The translations under genes and the position numbers were made by a program. The notes beneath the pieces are model-generated. The model saw only the letters and a list, made by a program, of their open reading frames with translations, was not told where the DNA came from and did not search any database. DNA of 64,000 nt from Pedobacter ghigonis. GTDB taxonomy: Bacteria > Bacteroidota > Bacteroidia > Sphingobacteriales > Sphingobacteriaceae. Below, piece after piece: positions 17,558-26,900 of this stretch (position 1 is its first letter; every line of letters starts with the position of its first letter). The stretch is taken from NCBI RefSeq assembly GCF_903166585.1, contig NZ_CAESCM010000014.1, positions 62,001 through 126,000 of the forward strand. Direction: 5' to 3'.

Positions 17558-17988
17558 CAGGCTTTGTTTAATGTTTTCGGAACGGAGCAGTTGTTCTGGC
17601 AGCAGCAGGCACTGCCTACACATTTGCCTGCAGCCCAGTTATCGAGGTTTTTAATCACCTGCAGCATCCGGTCTAAAGCACTTTGTCCGTCTTTTAACGG
17701 TACATTGGCAATTTTAAAACCTGCTGTTGCTGCGGATTTTAAATCCAGGTGACTCGTTTCGAAAGAGGAGGTTGCAATGTATTTTACGCCCAGTTCCTTC
17801 AACCGGGCAATGAGCGCCTGATCTACCGTATCGTTATTGAAAACAAGTAAAGTTTCCTTTCCTGCAGCAAAAGCGATGGTTTCGGCCGATAGGCTGTTGG
17901 CGATAATGGTGATATCGTGTTTCTTGTGGTTAGCCAGTACCAGGCATTCTTTTTCGTCGGGCTTAATGTTATAAGCAATTGCTTTCAT
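17557..17988 (-). CDS. Stand-alone D-lactate-dehydrogenase N-terminal domain with Cys-rich tail
   Basis: 143 residues from the ATG at 17986-17988 (MKAIAYNIKPDEKEC); an upstream ATG would add ten residues. Residues 1-~100 follow the first part of the D-2-hydroxyacid dehydrogenase catalytic domain (LLVFNNDTVDQALIARLKEL, then GVKYIATSSFETSHLDL and GFKIANVP). The NAD-binding domain and active-site residues are missing. The C terminus is GKCVGSACCCQNNC, a likely metal or cluster site. It is the first gene of the hemN-cco transcript, behind a candidate regulated promoter, and is probably a binding or regulatory protein rather than an enzyme. Confidence 0.78.
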   Translation of the reverse strand: MKAIAYNIKPDEKECLVLANHKKHDITIIANSLSAETIAFAAGKETLLVFNNDTVDQALIARLKELGVKYIATSSFETSHLDLKSAATAGFKIANVPLKDGQSALDRMLQVIKNLDNWAAGKCVGSACCCQNNCSVPKTLNKA

Positions 17989-18006
17989 AAACAAATTTTT
18001 AGTATT

Positions 18007-18049
18007 CAAAACTATCATTTGTTGATGGTGGGGGCCGTGAGGTTAGTCA
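18007..18049 (-). promoter_or_regulatory. Candidate FNR/CRP-type activated promoter of the hemN-cco genes
   Basis: On the minus strand the -7 box TAGTTTTG (18007-18014) matches TAnnTTTG, but no TTG lies at the -33 distance. A dyad TGACTAACCTCA (18038-18049) is centred 36.5 nt upstream of the last G of the -7 box, roughly -42 from the expected start, the usual place for a class II FNR/CRP activator. The promoter at 22620-22662 has the same geometry. Confidence 0.5.
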
Positions 18050-18087
18050 GCTGAAAAAATGATGTTGATCAGGAATGGGGATTTGGA

Positions 18088-18446
18088 TTGGCCTGGTGTG
18101 GCCAGGTGTGGCCACGGAGGCACGGAAAAACACGGATGGTTTGATTGCAACGCGCACAAGGGTAAAAGCTAATGATCAGTGCAGACACTGACCATGGCGG
18201 AGGCTTTTTGTTAAACGATATGATCGTTTGGTTATTTACGCACGCGTTAGAAACGCGCGCAAGCGTAAATTGGCTTCGTGTGGCTAGGTGTGGCCATGGA
18301 GGCACGGAAAAACACGGATTAGTTTGATTGCAACGCGCACAAGGGTAAAAGCTAATGATCAGTGCAGACACTGACCATGGCGAAGGCTTTTTGTTAAACG
18401 ATACAATCGTTTGGTTATTTAAGCACGCGTTAGAAACGCGCGCAAG
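18088..18446. repeat. Tandem duplication of a ~182-bp hairpin-rich unit
   Basis: Unit 1 runs 18088-18269 and unit 2 18270-~18446, nearly identical apart from scattered substitutions and a one-base indel. Each contains CCACGGAGGCACGGAAAAA-like sequence, the hairpin TCAGTGCAGACACTGA, the palindrome AAACGAT...ATCGTTT and an ACGCGTT/AACGCG pair. It fills the gap between the receiver-CRP gene and the hemN-cco promoter. The 100-codon frame at 18069-18371 is a by-product of the repeat. Confidence 0.85.
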
Positions 18447-18497
18447 GATAAAGGCTAATGGTCTGTGCCTCCACAGACAATCATAGCAATACCAGTC

Positions 18498-19529
18498 TTA
18501 TTGCTTAATGTTTTTCAATTTGGAAACAGCGGTAATCTTTATTGCATTGCCACTTTTTTCAATAAGCTTTTCTTCTTTAAAATCGGCCAGCATGCGGCTT
18601 ACTGTTTCGCTTGCAGTGCCTACCATTGCGGCAAGGTCATCGCGCGATATTTTAATCGTAGAACTATCATTTTCAATCGTACCAAATTTTTCTGCAACCT
18701 GCACCAAAGCATCTGCAACACGTTTACGCACCGAAAAATAGGCCAGTTGCAGCATCTGGTTTTCCTTATCGCGCACACTGCCCGATAGCAGGCGGATAAA
18801 AGCTGCCGATAGGGGTTGATGCTGGTAAAGGTAATCGGTAAATTCTGATTTGGGGATTAAAACGAGCTCGCAATCTGCAAGTGTTGCCGCATTGTCTTCG
18901 TAAGCACGCTCGGTAAAAAGGCTTTCGTAACCAAAAAAATCGCCGGTTTGGTAAAGTGCCGAAGAAAGCTCGCGGCCATCTTTAAAACGTTTGTAGGTTT
19001 TAACCTGTCCTTTTTTCAGGTAGTACACATGGTTAGGCTCATCTTCCTCTACATAAATAAGCTGTTTATTGGCTAATACTCGGCTCTTTCCTTTTTTTAT
19101 CAGTTCGGTAAACAATGATTGGGTATCAATATCAGCGCCGTTAAAATGACCACTTGTTTTACTTTTTTTTAATCGGCCTTCTATGGCATTAAGCAGTTCT
19201 ATATCATCAAAAGGCTTGGTGAGGTAATCGTCGGCACCCATTTCCATTCCCTTACGCATATCGGCACGTTCACTTTTGGCTGTAATGAAAATGAAAGGAA
19301 TGGAAGCTGTTTGCGGGTTTTTATGCAGTAGGTAAAGCACACCATAACCATCCAGCTCGGGCATCATAATGTCGCACAAAATGAGATGGGGGTGATGTTT
19401 AATCGCCAGTTCTACTCCGACCTTTCCATTGTTTGCAGTAAAAGTTTCGTAACCGGCCAGCGAGAGGATTTCTGCCGTGCTTTCGCGGATATCGTCGTTA
19501 TCTTCAATAATCAGTACTTTCTTTTTCAT
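18498..19529 (-). CDS. Receiver-CRP/FNR fusion response regulator
   Basis: 343 residues in three parts. A CheY-like receiver (1-~125) has acidic pocket E9/D10, phospho-acceptor D53 and K105. A cyclic-nucleotide-binding-like beta domain follows (~150-265), then a Crp-type HTH (~270-335). The recognition helix has E308, S311 and R312, matching the E-x-x-S-R of FNR that reads TGA half-sites. Only two Cys are present (52 and about 237), so an FNR-type cluster is excluded. It is encoded 15 bp after the FixL-like kinase, its likely partner, and could do the jobs of FixJ and FixK in one protein. Confidence 0.92.
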   Translation of the reverse strand: MKKKVLIIEDNDDIRESTAEILSLAGYETFTANNGKVGVELAIKHHPHLILCDIMMPELDGYGVLYLLHKNPQTASIPFIFITAKSERADMRKGMEMGADDYLTKPFDDIELLNAIEGRLKKSKTSGHFNGADIDTQSLFTELIKKGKSRVLANKQLIYVEEDEPNHVYYLKKGQVKTYKRFKDGRELSSALYQTGDFFGYESLFTERAYEDNAATLADCELVLIPKSEFTDYLYQHQPLSAAFIRLLSGSVRDKENQMLQLAYFSVRKRVADALVQVAEKFGTIENDSSTIKISRDDLAAMVGTASETVSRMLADFKEEKLIEKSGNAIKITAVSKLKNIKQ

Positions 19530-19544
19530 GCTGGAAGGTGTTGT

Positions 19545-20735
19545 TTAACGGGTAAATGGGAATTTTAAAAGGAAAGTGGTGCCTATGTTCTGAGCGCTTT
19601 CGCACGATACAGTGCCATTCATTAAACTGGCATAACGTTTTACAATGTTTAGTCCGAGGCCGGTACCGGGAATGCTACCGGTATTATGCGCCCTGAAAAA
19701 CGGTTCGAACAGGTTATGCAAATCGGTTTCGGGGATGCCGATTCCGTTGTCTTTAATTTCGATAATCAGTTCATCATCTTTTAAAATGCTGTTAAACTGG
19801 ATCATGGTATTCTCACCCGAATACTTTACGGCGTTCGAAATGAGATTGATGATGCTGTTTTTGAGTAAGTTGATATCGAGGTACACCTGTGCCGAAACGC
19901 CCTGGTGCTCGTAAATGATATGCTGGTCTTGTTTGCTGATAAGCTGCATTTCTTCTACAATTTCTTCGGCAAAACTTACAATGTTGAACCAGGTTTGATT
20001 AACTTCAACCTTACCGGCTTCGAGTTTTTCGAGCGAAAGGAAATCGTTTAAAATGGTAGTGAGGTTACCCACTGCATTTTTGATTTTACCGGTATGCTTT
20101 TCAATGTTTTCGGTATCCTGCTTAGGGGTATATTTATCAATCAGCGTAGCCGATAGCTGAATGGAACTCAATGGCGTTCTAAACTCGTGCGAAGCCATGG
20201 AAACAAACCGGGTTTTAAGCTGGTTGAGTTCTTTTTCCTTGATGAAAAGTGCATTTACGTGCTCTTTTGCCGATTCTAATTCTGCTACAAGTTTCACCAG
20301 ATCGCGCGTACGGTCTCTGATTTTATCTTCCAGTTCTTCGGTATAACTTTTAATCCGGGCTTCATCTTCTTTAAGTTTGCTCAGATCGTGGATAAAACCG
20401 GTATAGATTTTCCTGTCGCTGAATTTAACCTCGCTAACCCCAAGCCTGAAGGGAAAGGTAGAGCCATCTTTGCGTTGCCCAATCACCTCGCGACCAATAC
20501 CGATAATGCGTTTTTTGCCGGTGTCGTGATAGTTTTTAATGTAAGTATCATGCTGCGCTTTATCGGGCTGCGGCATTAACACCGAAACATTGCGGCCAAC
20601 CAATTCCTGGCTTTCGAAACCAAACAGTTTTAATGCTGCGGGGTTAACATGTTCAATTATACCTTTATCGTCTATCGTGATGATGCCATCGATCGCATTT
20701 TCGATAATGGCACTTAGTAATTTTGCTCTTTCCAT
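19545..20735 (-). CDS. FixL-like PAS histidine kinase
   Basis: 396 residues, no membrane segment, so a soluble sensor. One PAS domain (about 5-120) aligns closely with FixL: H62 in QHDTYI falls on the haem-ligand His (His200 of Bradyrhizobium FixL) and R82 in IIGIGRE on the distal Arg220. A coiled linker (~120-172) leads to HisKA with phospho-His H183 (MASHEFRTP) and an ATPase domain with NLISNAVKY, DNGIGIP and GTGLGL. Haem binding and oxygen sensing are inferred from these residues and from the cbb3/hemN neighbourhood. Confidence 0.9.
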   Translation of the reverse strand: MERAKLLSAIIENAIDGIITIDDKGIIEHVNPAALKLFGFESQELVGRNVSVLMPQPDKAQHDTYIKNYHDTGKKRIIGIGREVIGQRKDGSTFPFRLGVSEVKFSDRKIYTGFIHDLSKLKEDEARIKSYTEELEDKIRDRTRDLVKLVAELESAKEHVNALFIKEKELNQLKTRFVSMASHEFRTPLSSIQLSATLIDKYTPKQDTENIEKHTGKIKNAVGNLTTILNDFLSLEKLEAGKVEVNQTWFNIVSFAEEIVEEMQLISKQDQHIIYEHQGVSAQVYLDINLLKNSIINLISNAVKYSGENTMIQFNSILKDDELIIEIKDNGIGIPETDLHNLFEPFFRAHNTGSIPGTGLGLNIVKRYASLMNGTVSCESAQNIGTTFLLKFPFTR

Positions 20736-20777
20736 AAACCAATCAGGTAATATTAATCATTTAGGCAGGATTTTGGC

Positions 20778-22604
20778 CTAAACTTTTGCACTCAAATTTA
20801 GCGATTGTGTATTTATGCTGTGGATATTCGTTACCGCTTTTTCAAAAAGTGCCACCTGTTCTTCGCCCCAAACCCTTAAATCGGTATCTGCTTGCTGGAA
20901 ACTGGCGCGGTAAAACTCAACACCGTTTAATAACTGATTATAGAATTTGTTGAGGTAAACCTGTTTCTTCTGGCGCAGGTTCTGTACGTTTGTCTTGAAG
21001 TCGTCGTTAAAATGCTGCAGTTCTTTTTTAAAATAATCGATATAAAGGCCAAGTTCTTTTACAAATAAATTGGGACGATTTACGCCTTCGAGCAAGTTTA
21101 CCTTACCATAAATATGATCGACCATTTCCTTTAAACTGTATTTTTTAGAAAAATAGGCAAGGTTTGGCCCCGGACAAATGCTTACTGCCTTGCTTTCTTT
21201 TGGCTTTAGGATATCGTCTTTGAGGTAAACCGAAGCACAAAGCCCTTCGCACAGGCAGGTCTTTTCGGTTACAGCATCAATCTGTTTTTTCAGCTCTTCG
21301 GGCGAGGTAGCAAAAGCTTTTAATTCCCTTATTTTTAAGTGCTGGTACTGCCTCGAAGCGGTGCAAATGGGCTGATCGGTAAATTCGGTGTTGGTGCAAA
21401 GGTATTTTTTGGTGCAGGGACTTCCCGGCCTGCTTTTGGCAATTCGGTGGAGCCTTTCCTGCTCGGCAGTACTTTTTCTGAAATTATTGAACGGAACACC
21501 AAGCGGCGAAGCATTGCTTAAATAAAAATCGCTCACAGTTGCTTCGGCCAGGTTTTTTAAGGTTTCGCTATCTACATTGGTGGCTTCTTCTACAAGTAAA
21601 AACGGACTTCCCCAGCCGGCAGCATCCAGGCCATAGGCTTGTAATAAATGATTATGCTCTGCAGCGGTACCAATTCCGCCCTGTGCAGTTATTTTTTGGA
21701 TGGGTTTAGCCGCAAGATATATGTTTTTCTGTTGTAAGGCAGCCGTGTAAATCGTCCAAAGCTCTTCACTTAATGCAATACGGTTTTCTTTAAATTCGTG
21801 CAAAATGGGGCCTAGTAAAAAGCCTTCGGTAGCAAAAGCATGTCCGCCACAATTTAAACCCGATTCGATCCGGAACTCTGATACCCATAAGCCTTTTTTG
21901 GCCAGCATTTTAGCCTGAACCATAGCCGAACGGTAATCGCTTACTTTTAAAATGATTTTTTTGTTGAAATGACCGGTCTCATTGGGATAAAAATCAATAA
22001 AGTTTTCGAGGTAACTGAACAAGCGCGGGTTAAGTCCGGCCGAAATAACCATTGCCGATTGCAGCTTACTGTTGGCAAAGCCCCTTAAGGCCGCCAATGC
22101 ATCTGTATTTTCATTACCCAAATCGATATCGTCAATAAAATTTACTTTATCAACCTTAGCCATAATGTTTACATCAATGCTACCCGCCTCAACAGCTTCC
22201 CGCAATTGGTTTTCGCGTTCAGCTCTTTTACTGCCGGCAGGCATTTCGAGCATCTCGTTGTAGGCTTTTCTGAGCGGGCTGCTTTCGCACTGTAACTCAA
22301 AATAACGGCTTATGCCTGAACCAGCTTCAAAAGCTTGTTTTTTGATGTTGGCAATCTGACTATGAACCAGTTGTTTTAGTAAATTGAGGTAAGCCGTAAT
22401 CCGCTTTGCGCGGCTATCGTTTACCGTTTTATCTATCTGAATGTAAGGTAGCTGATTTAATTCGGAGTGGTATTTACGCATCCGTTCGCAAAGTTCATCA
22501 TCAACAATAGAAACAACAGATGAAATGCCAAATTGGGCAACTTTTAAGGGCGTATCAACCGAGTAGGCGAGGCCAAGAACGGGTATGTGGAAGGTGTGCG
22601 GCAT
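20778..22604 (-). CDS. Conserved Cys-rich protein with a nitronate-monooxygenase-like barrel
   Basis: 608 residues, no signal peptide. The central part looks like the FMN-dependent 2-nitropropane dioxygenase/FabK TIM barrel: VISAGLNPRLF, a lysine strand (KKIILKVSDYR), LNCGGHAF near 252 in place of the usual glycine-rich GGH loop, then AQGGIGTAAEH and GWGSPFLLVEEAT. After it come seven Cys between about residues 397 and 476 (SPC, YLC, PIC, CLCEGLC, SIC), suggesting an Fe-S or zinc site. The last ~130 residues are helical. First gene of the kinase/regulator transcript. The reaction is unknown, and I do not recognise a named family with certainty. Confidence 0.75.
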   Translation of the reverse strand: MPHTFHIPVLGLAYSVDTPLKVAQFGISSVVSIVDDELCERMRKYHSELNQLPYIQIDKTVNDSRAKRITAYLNLLKQLVHSQIANIKKQAFEAGSGISRYFELQCESSPLRKAYNEMLEMPAGSKRAERENQLREAVEAGSIDVNIMAKVDKVNFIDDIDLGNENTDALAALRGFANSKLQSAMVISAGLNPRLFSYLENFIDFYPNETGHFNKKIILKVSDYRSAMVQAKMLAKKGLWVSEFRIESGLNCGGHAFATEGFLLGPILHEFKENRIALSEELWTIYTAALQQKNIYLAAKPIQKITAQGGIGTAAEHNHLLQAYGLDAAGWGSPFLLVEEATNVDSETLKNLAEATVSDFYLSNASPLGVPFNNFRKSTAEQERLHRIAKSRPGSPCTKKYLCTNTEFTDQPICTASRQYQHLKIRELKAFATSPEELKKQIDAVTEKTCLCEGLCASVYLKDDILKPKESKAVSICPGPNLAYFSKKYSLKEMVDHIYGKVNLLEGVNRPNLFVKELGLYIDYFKKELQHFNDDFKTNVQNLRQKKQVYLNKFYNQLLNGVEFYRASFQQADTDLRVWGEEQVALFEKAVTNIHSINTQSLNLSAKV

Positions 22605-22619
22605 AGTTTATTTTAAAAA

Positions 22620-22662
22620 CAAAATAACGCAACCTGCCTGTTTCAAAAAGTGACCCAGGTCA
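22620..22662 (-). promoter_or_regulatory. Candidate FNR/CRP-type promoter of the Cys-rich protein/kinase/regulator operon
   Basis: Minus-strand -7-like box TTATTTTG (22620-22627, one mismatch to TAnnTTTG) and the dyad TGACCCAGGTCA (22651-22662, perfect TGACC/GGTCA arms). The dyad centre lies 36.5 nt from the last G of the -7 box, as at 18007-18049. A second FNR-like sequence TTGATTTTTCTCAA lies further up at 22701-22714. Confidence 0.5.
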
Positions 22663-22713
22663 TTTTTTGGTGTGACGATGGTTTCTTTTTATCACCTGCA
22701 TTGATTTTTCTCA

Positions 22714-22748
22714 ACGAAAAAGGGAGTCAGTTTTTTTTCTGACTCCCT
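22714..22748 (-). terminator. Strong terminator of the RND-fusion operon
   Basis: A perfect 10-bp stem AGGGAGTCAG (22721-22730)/CTGACTCCCT (22739-22748) with an eight-base loop. On the minus strand it is followed by TTTTTCG, so it ends transcripts coming from 22786-28302. Confidence 0.88.
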
Positions 22749-22785
22749 GAAATACAGATGAGCTATTTTAAAATTACGTGGTGGC

Positions 22786-23934
22786 TTAGCCTTCTTCGCC
22801 GCTGTTTTTAAGTTTCATTAAAACGGCGTAGGCATTTTTAACTACGATATTTTGAAGCGCCGACTTTGTTTTTATCGCAGTGAAACCTGCTAAAGTAGCA
22901 CCTGTTTCTACGCCAACCATTTTAAACCGGCCTTTTGCTGTTTCGGCAAAAACATAATACTGGTTTTCCCACTTCACAATGGCATCATCGGGTACGGCCT
23001 GTACATTGGCTCCGTTTAACTGGATAGCTGCATTTAAAAAGGTACCCGGCAACAGGTTTTGATCAAAGTTTTCCAAATCGCAATGTACGCTGGTGCTCCT
23101 GTCGTTCTCAATATTCGGCGTAATGAGATGGATCGTAGCAAAGTATTTTTTATCGGGATTATTACTGGTGGTACACACAATTTTTTGACCGATTTTCAGG
23201 CTTGCTGCGTCCTGCTCAAAAACTGTTAAACTTACATGTAATGCACTGGGGTTAATCAGTTCGAAAAGCACATCGGTAGCATTTACATACTTACCGGTAT
23301 TTACATTTACTTTTGAAAGGTAACCGCTTATTGGTGCATAAATGCGGATGGTTTTCGAAATGTTGCTTTCGCTTAATTTTGCTGGGTTTAACCCGATTAA
23401 GCGTAACTTTTCGGCCAAAGCACTTACCAATACCTTTTGGTTGTTGAACTCGCTTTCGGTTTGCTGGAAAATTTTATCGCTGGTGGCCTTGGTGTGGTTT
23501 AACATTTTTTGGCGCACATAATCGGCTTCCGAAACTTTTAAACGGTTTTTAGCAGTCAGGAAATCCTGCTGCAGCTGGATATATTGCTGATCTTCTACAC
23601 TGGCGAGCACACTTCCTTTCTTAACCAGCATCCCCGGAATGAGGTTCATTTTAGAAATGTATCCACCCATAGGCACACTTACCGAATAAATGTTTTCGGG
23701 TGGTACATCTACCACACCGTTTACATTCAGGGTTTTGTACATGCTTTTTGTTTCGGGGCTACCGATAACAATACCCGCATTTTTTAGTTGCGCGTCGGTT
23801 AAGCTCACCTGATCTGTTGCAACTGCATTTTCTTGCTTAACAGGACTTTCTTCAGCTTCCTGCTTTTTAGCCCCACAGGCCAGGCAAAAAACCGAAACAA
23901 TGGCCAGGATTATAATATTTTGATTGATTTTCAT
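22786..23934 (-). CDS. RND efflux periplasmic adaptor (CusB/CzcB type)
   Basis: 382 residues. The lipoprotein signal has the box CLACG, so it is membrane-anchored. It has the barrel-sandwich/lipoyl halves (SVPMGGYISKMNLIPGMLVKKG and IYAPISGYLSKVNVNTGKYV) separated by a helical hairpin, then beta-barrel and membrane-proximal domains. It bridges the RND pump and the outer-membrane channel. It lies 9 bp after the fused pump gene, in one transcript ended by the terminator at 22714-22748. Confidence 0.93.
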   Translation of the reverse strand: MKINQNIIILAIVSVFCLACGAKKQEAEESPVKQENAVATDQVSLTDAQLKNAGIVIGSPETKSMYKTLNVNGVVDVPPENIYSVSVPMGGYISKMNLIPGMLVKKGSVLASVEDQQYIQLQQDFLTAKNRLKVSEADYVRQKMLNHTKATSDKIFQQTESEFNNQKVLVSALAEKLRLIGLNPAKLSESNISKTIRIYAPISGYLSKVNVNTGKYVNATDVLFELINPSALHVSLTVFEQDAASLKIGQKIVCTTSNNPDKKYFATIHLITPNIENDRSTSVHCDLENFDQNLLPGTFLNAAIQLNGANVQAVPDDAIVKWENQYYVFAETAKGRFKMVGVETGATLAGFTAIKTKSALQNIVVKNAYAVLMKLKNSGEEG

Positions 23935-23943
23935 TTTTGCTGT

Positions 23944-26900
23944 TTATTTAATTCCCTTTAATCTTTCTATTTCGAAAAGTGATTCGTTGTATCGTTCTAC
24001 CTGATCAAAATACTCGCTTTTGAGTTGTACCGACTGGTTAATCAGGATTACCCAGTCCAGATAGCCGATTTCGCCGGCATTGAGCTTTAGGGTTGAAGTA
24101 TTGATGATATCGTCGGCATTTGGCAGCAAGGTTTGCTGGTAATTTTTAACCAGTTTGCTGTGCTGACTATAACTTTGCAAAGCATTTTCGTAAGCCGTAT
24201 TCAGTTCCTTTTTGGTTTGCTCCAGTTCGGTTTGTTTTTGTGCAGTGGCTAAACCTGCAGCTTTTATCCGCGATTGTTGCGCGCCAAAAAACAGGGGAAT
24301 GCCTAAACCCACATTAACCGATGAAAATCGTTTGGATTTATCGAAATACTGGTCGGTACCTAAGGCACTGGTTTGCCAGCCAATGATACTCGAATTGTTA
24401 TAACCGAAATTGATATTAGGTAGTAACTTGCTTCTTTCCAGTGATTTCTGATTAATAGCCAGTGCAATTTCTGCTGCCTTTTGCTTCAAAACCGGGTGGT
24501 TTGCAGTACCTTCAAGTAATGAAGTAGCAGACTGGTAAACAGCCGTACCGTCAGGAACCAGGCGATTGCCGCTATTCAACAGCAGGTTGAAGCGGTTTAA
24601 GGCCAGGGTATAATCGGTTTCCAGAAACTGTAACTGGTTCGCAATTTGTTGTTTTTGGTTTTCTGCTGTGCGGAGCTCTAAAACATCCACATCGCCCGAT
24701 TTAAAACGTTGCTTCGATTTTTCTAAAAATGCAGCATAAACGCTATCGGCTTTAAGCAATAGATTGCGCTTTTCGGCCAGGATTAACAAACCGAAATAGC
24801 TTGCTTTTACCTGATAGCTGAGATCGATTTCCTTACCCTGTAATTGTATTTCGCTAATGCGAACAGCGGTTTTATAAACAGCCGATTGTTTGGCATAAAC
24901 AGTAGGAAACTCCAGCCCCTGACTTACCGAAATTTTATTGTCGTTGGCCAGGCTGTTAAATTTGCCATATTCGTAGTTTACGTCCGTTTTAGGCAAATCG
25001 AAGCTGGTTTTGCCAATCGCTTTGTTATAGTTTACGTCTGTTCGAGCCAATTGAAGGGTATAACTGTTTTTAACTGCCGTATCGAGCGCAGCCTGTAAAG
25101 TTATTTTTTGCTGGGCGCTGGCTCCGGTTGCAGCAAAGCTGAAAACCAAAATAAGCATGGCTATCGGTTTTTTCGGTTTAAAATAACCGAAACCTTTTTC
25201 GAAAAGGATATAAAGCATGGGCAATACAAAAAGGGTTAATAAGGTAGAAAAGATTAAACCGCCAATTACTACAGTTGCCAGCGGTTTTTGCACGGCACCA
25301 CCGGCACCTGTACTTATGGCCATCGGGATAAAGCCCAGCGAAGGCACCAGTGCGGTCATTAAAACAGCACGGAGTTTTGATTTGGTAGCATGGATCACAA
25401 TGCGTTTTACATCCGTCCAGCCTTCTTTTTTTAAACGGTTAAATTCCGAAACGAGTAATATCCCGTTTAAAACTGCCACACCAAACAGTGCAATAAAACC
25501 AACGCCAGCCGAAATGCTGAAAGGTAAATCGCGCATCCACAAGGCAAATATGCCGCCAATGGCTGATAGGGGAATAGCTGTGTAAATAAGCAAGCCCTGT
25601 TTTACCGAACTGAAAGCAAAATAAAGCAGCAGGAAAATGAGGAGCAGGGCGATGGGAACTACGATGGCTAAACGCGATTTTGCCGCAGTCATGTTTTCGA
25701 AAGATCCTCCATAAGAAATGGTATAACCCTTGGCCAGTTGAAGATTCTTACCTGCCTTTTGCTGCAGTTCTTCCACTATCGATTGTACATCGCGGTCTTT
25801 TACGTTAAAGCCTACAATAATCCTGCGGCGGGTATCTTCACGCTGAATCTGGTTTACACCTTCCACTTCGCTGATGTTGGCCACCATACTCAATGGAATC
25901 TGGTTTCCGGTTGCGGTAGAAATCATCAAATCCTGCACGTTTTTAATGTTTTTGCGGGCATCTTCCGATAGCCTTACCACCATGTCAAAACGTTTTTCGC
26001 CTTCGTAAACCTGTCCGGCTACCTGCCCGGCAAAAGCTGTATTTACCACACGGTTAATATCGGCAACGTTGAGCCCGTATTTGGCCATTCCATCCCGGTT
26101 ATAGCTAATTACCACTTGTGGCATTCCCGTAACCTGCTCTTCATACACATTAATTGCACCTTTTACCGTGCCGATAATGGCACCTAGTTTTTTAGCATAA
26201 TTGGCCAGCGAGTCGAGGTCTTCGCCAAAAATCTTACAAACTACATCCTGCCTGGCACCCGTCATCAGCTCATTAAAACGCATTTGCACAGGAAACTGGA
26301 AACCCACGGTAATCCCCGGGATAACTTCGACCGCTTTGGTCATTTTAGCGCTCAGTTCGGGAAAAGAAGTGGCCGAAACCCATTCTTTTTTCGGCTTTAA
26401 AATCACCATCATATCGCCTGCTTCAAAGGGCATCGGATCGGTTGGAATTTCGGCGCTACCAATTTTGGTTACAATTTTTTGCACCTCCGGAAAGCTATCC
26501 AACAGGATTTTAGATGCTTTCTGTGTGGTTTCGATAGTGTTGTTCAGGTTGCTGCCGGTTAGCAGACGTGTTTCTACTGCAAAATCGCCTTCTTCCAGTT
26601 GCGGAATAAATTCGCCACCCAAAGTACCCATTACGAAAACAGCAATGGCAAAAAGCGAAAGCGTTGCCGCTAAAATTGATTTCGGAAACTGCAACACCCG
26701 GTTTAACAAAGGTTGGTACCGGCGTTCTAACCAGATTACAAACCTGTCGGTAATGGTTTTCTTATGCGAGAGTTTCTTGTTCAGAAACAGGGCCGACATC
26801 ATGGGCACATAGGTGATAGAAAGGATAAAAGCACCCAGAATGGCAAAAGCAATGGTAAAGGCCATTGGCTTAAACATTTTTCCTTCAATACCTTCGAGCG

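Noticed and set aside
17558..17623. 22-codon N-terminal extension of HemN
   Set aside because: Overlaps the coding end of the upstream gene; the ATG at 17557 gives the standard HemN N terminus and a TGATG coupling.
18069..18371. 100-codon minus-strand open frame
   Set aside because: It spans the tandem 182-bp duplication and its protein repeats itself accordingly; no family resemblance.
18088..18446. Possible CRISPR-like direct repeats
   Set aside because: Only two long units of about 182 bp with no short repeat-spacer alternation and no cas genes.
22701..22714. TTGATTTTTCTCAA as the main FNR site for the 22604 gene
   Set aside because: One mismatch and too far upstream for class II activation; the dyad at 22651-22662 has better symmetry and position.
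26201..26812. 203-codon plus-strand frame within the RND fusion
   Set aside because: Shadow of the well-supported RND coding sequence on the other strand.
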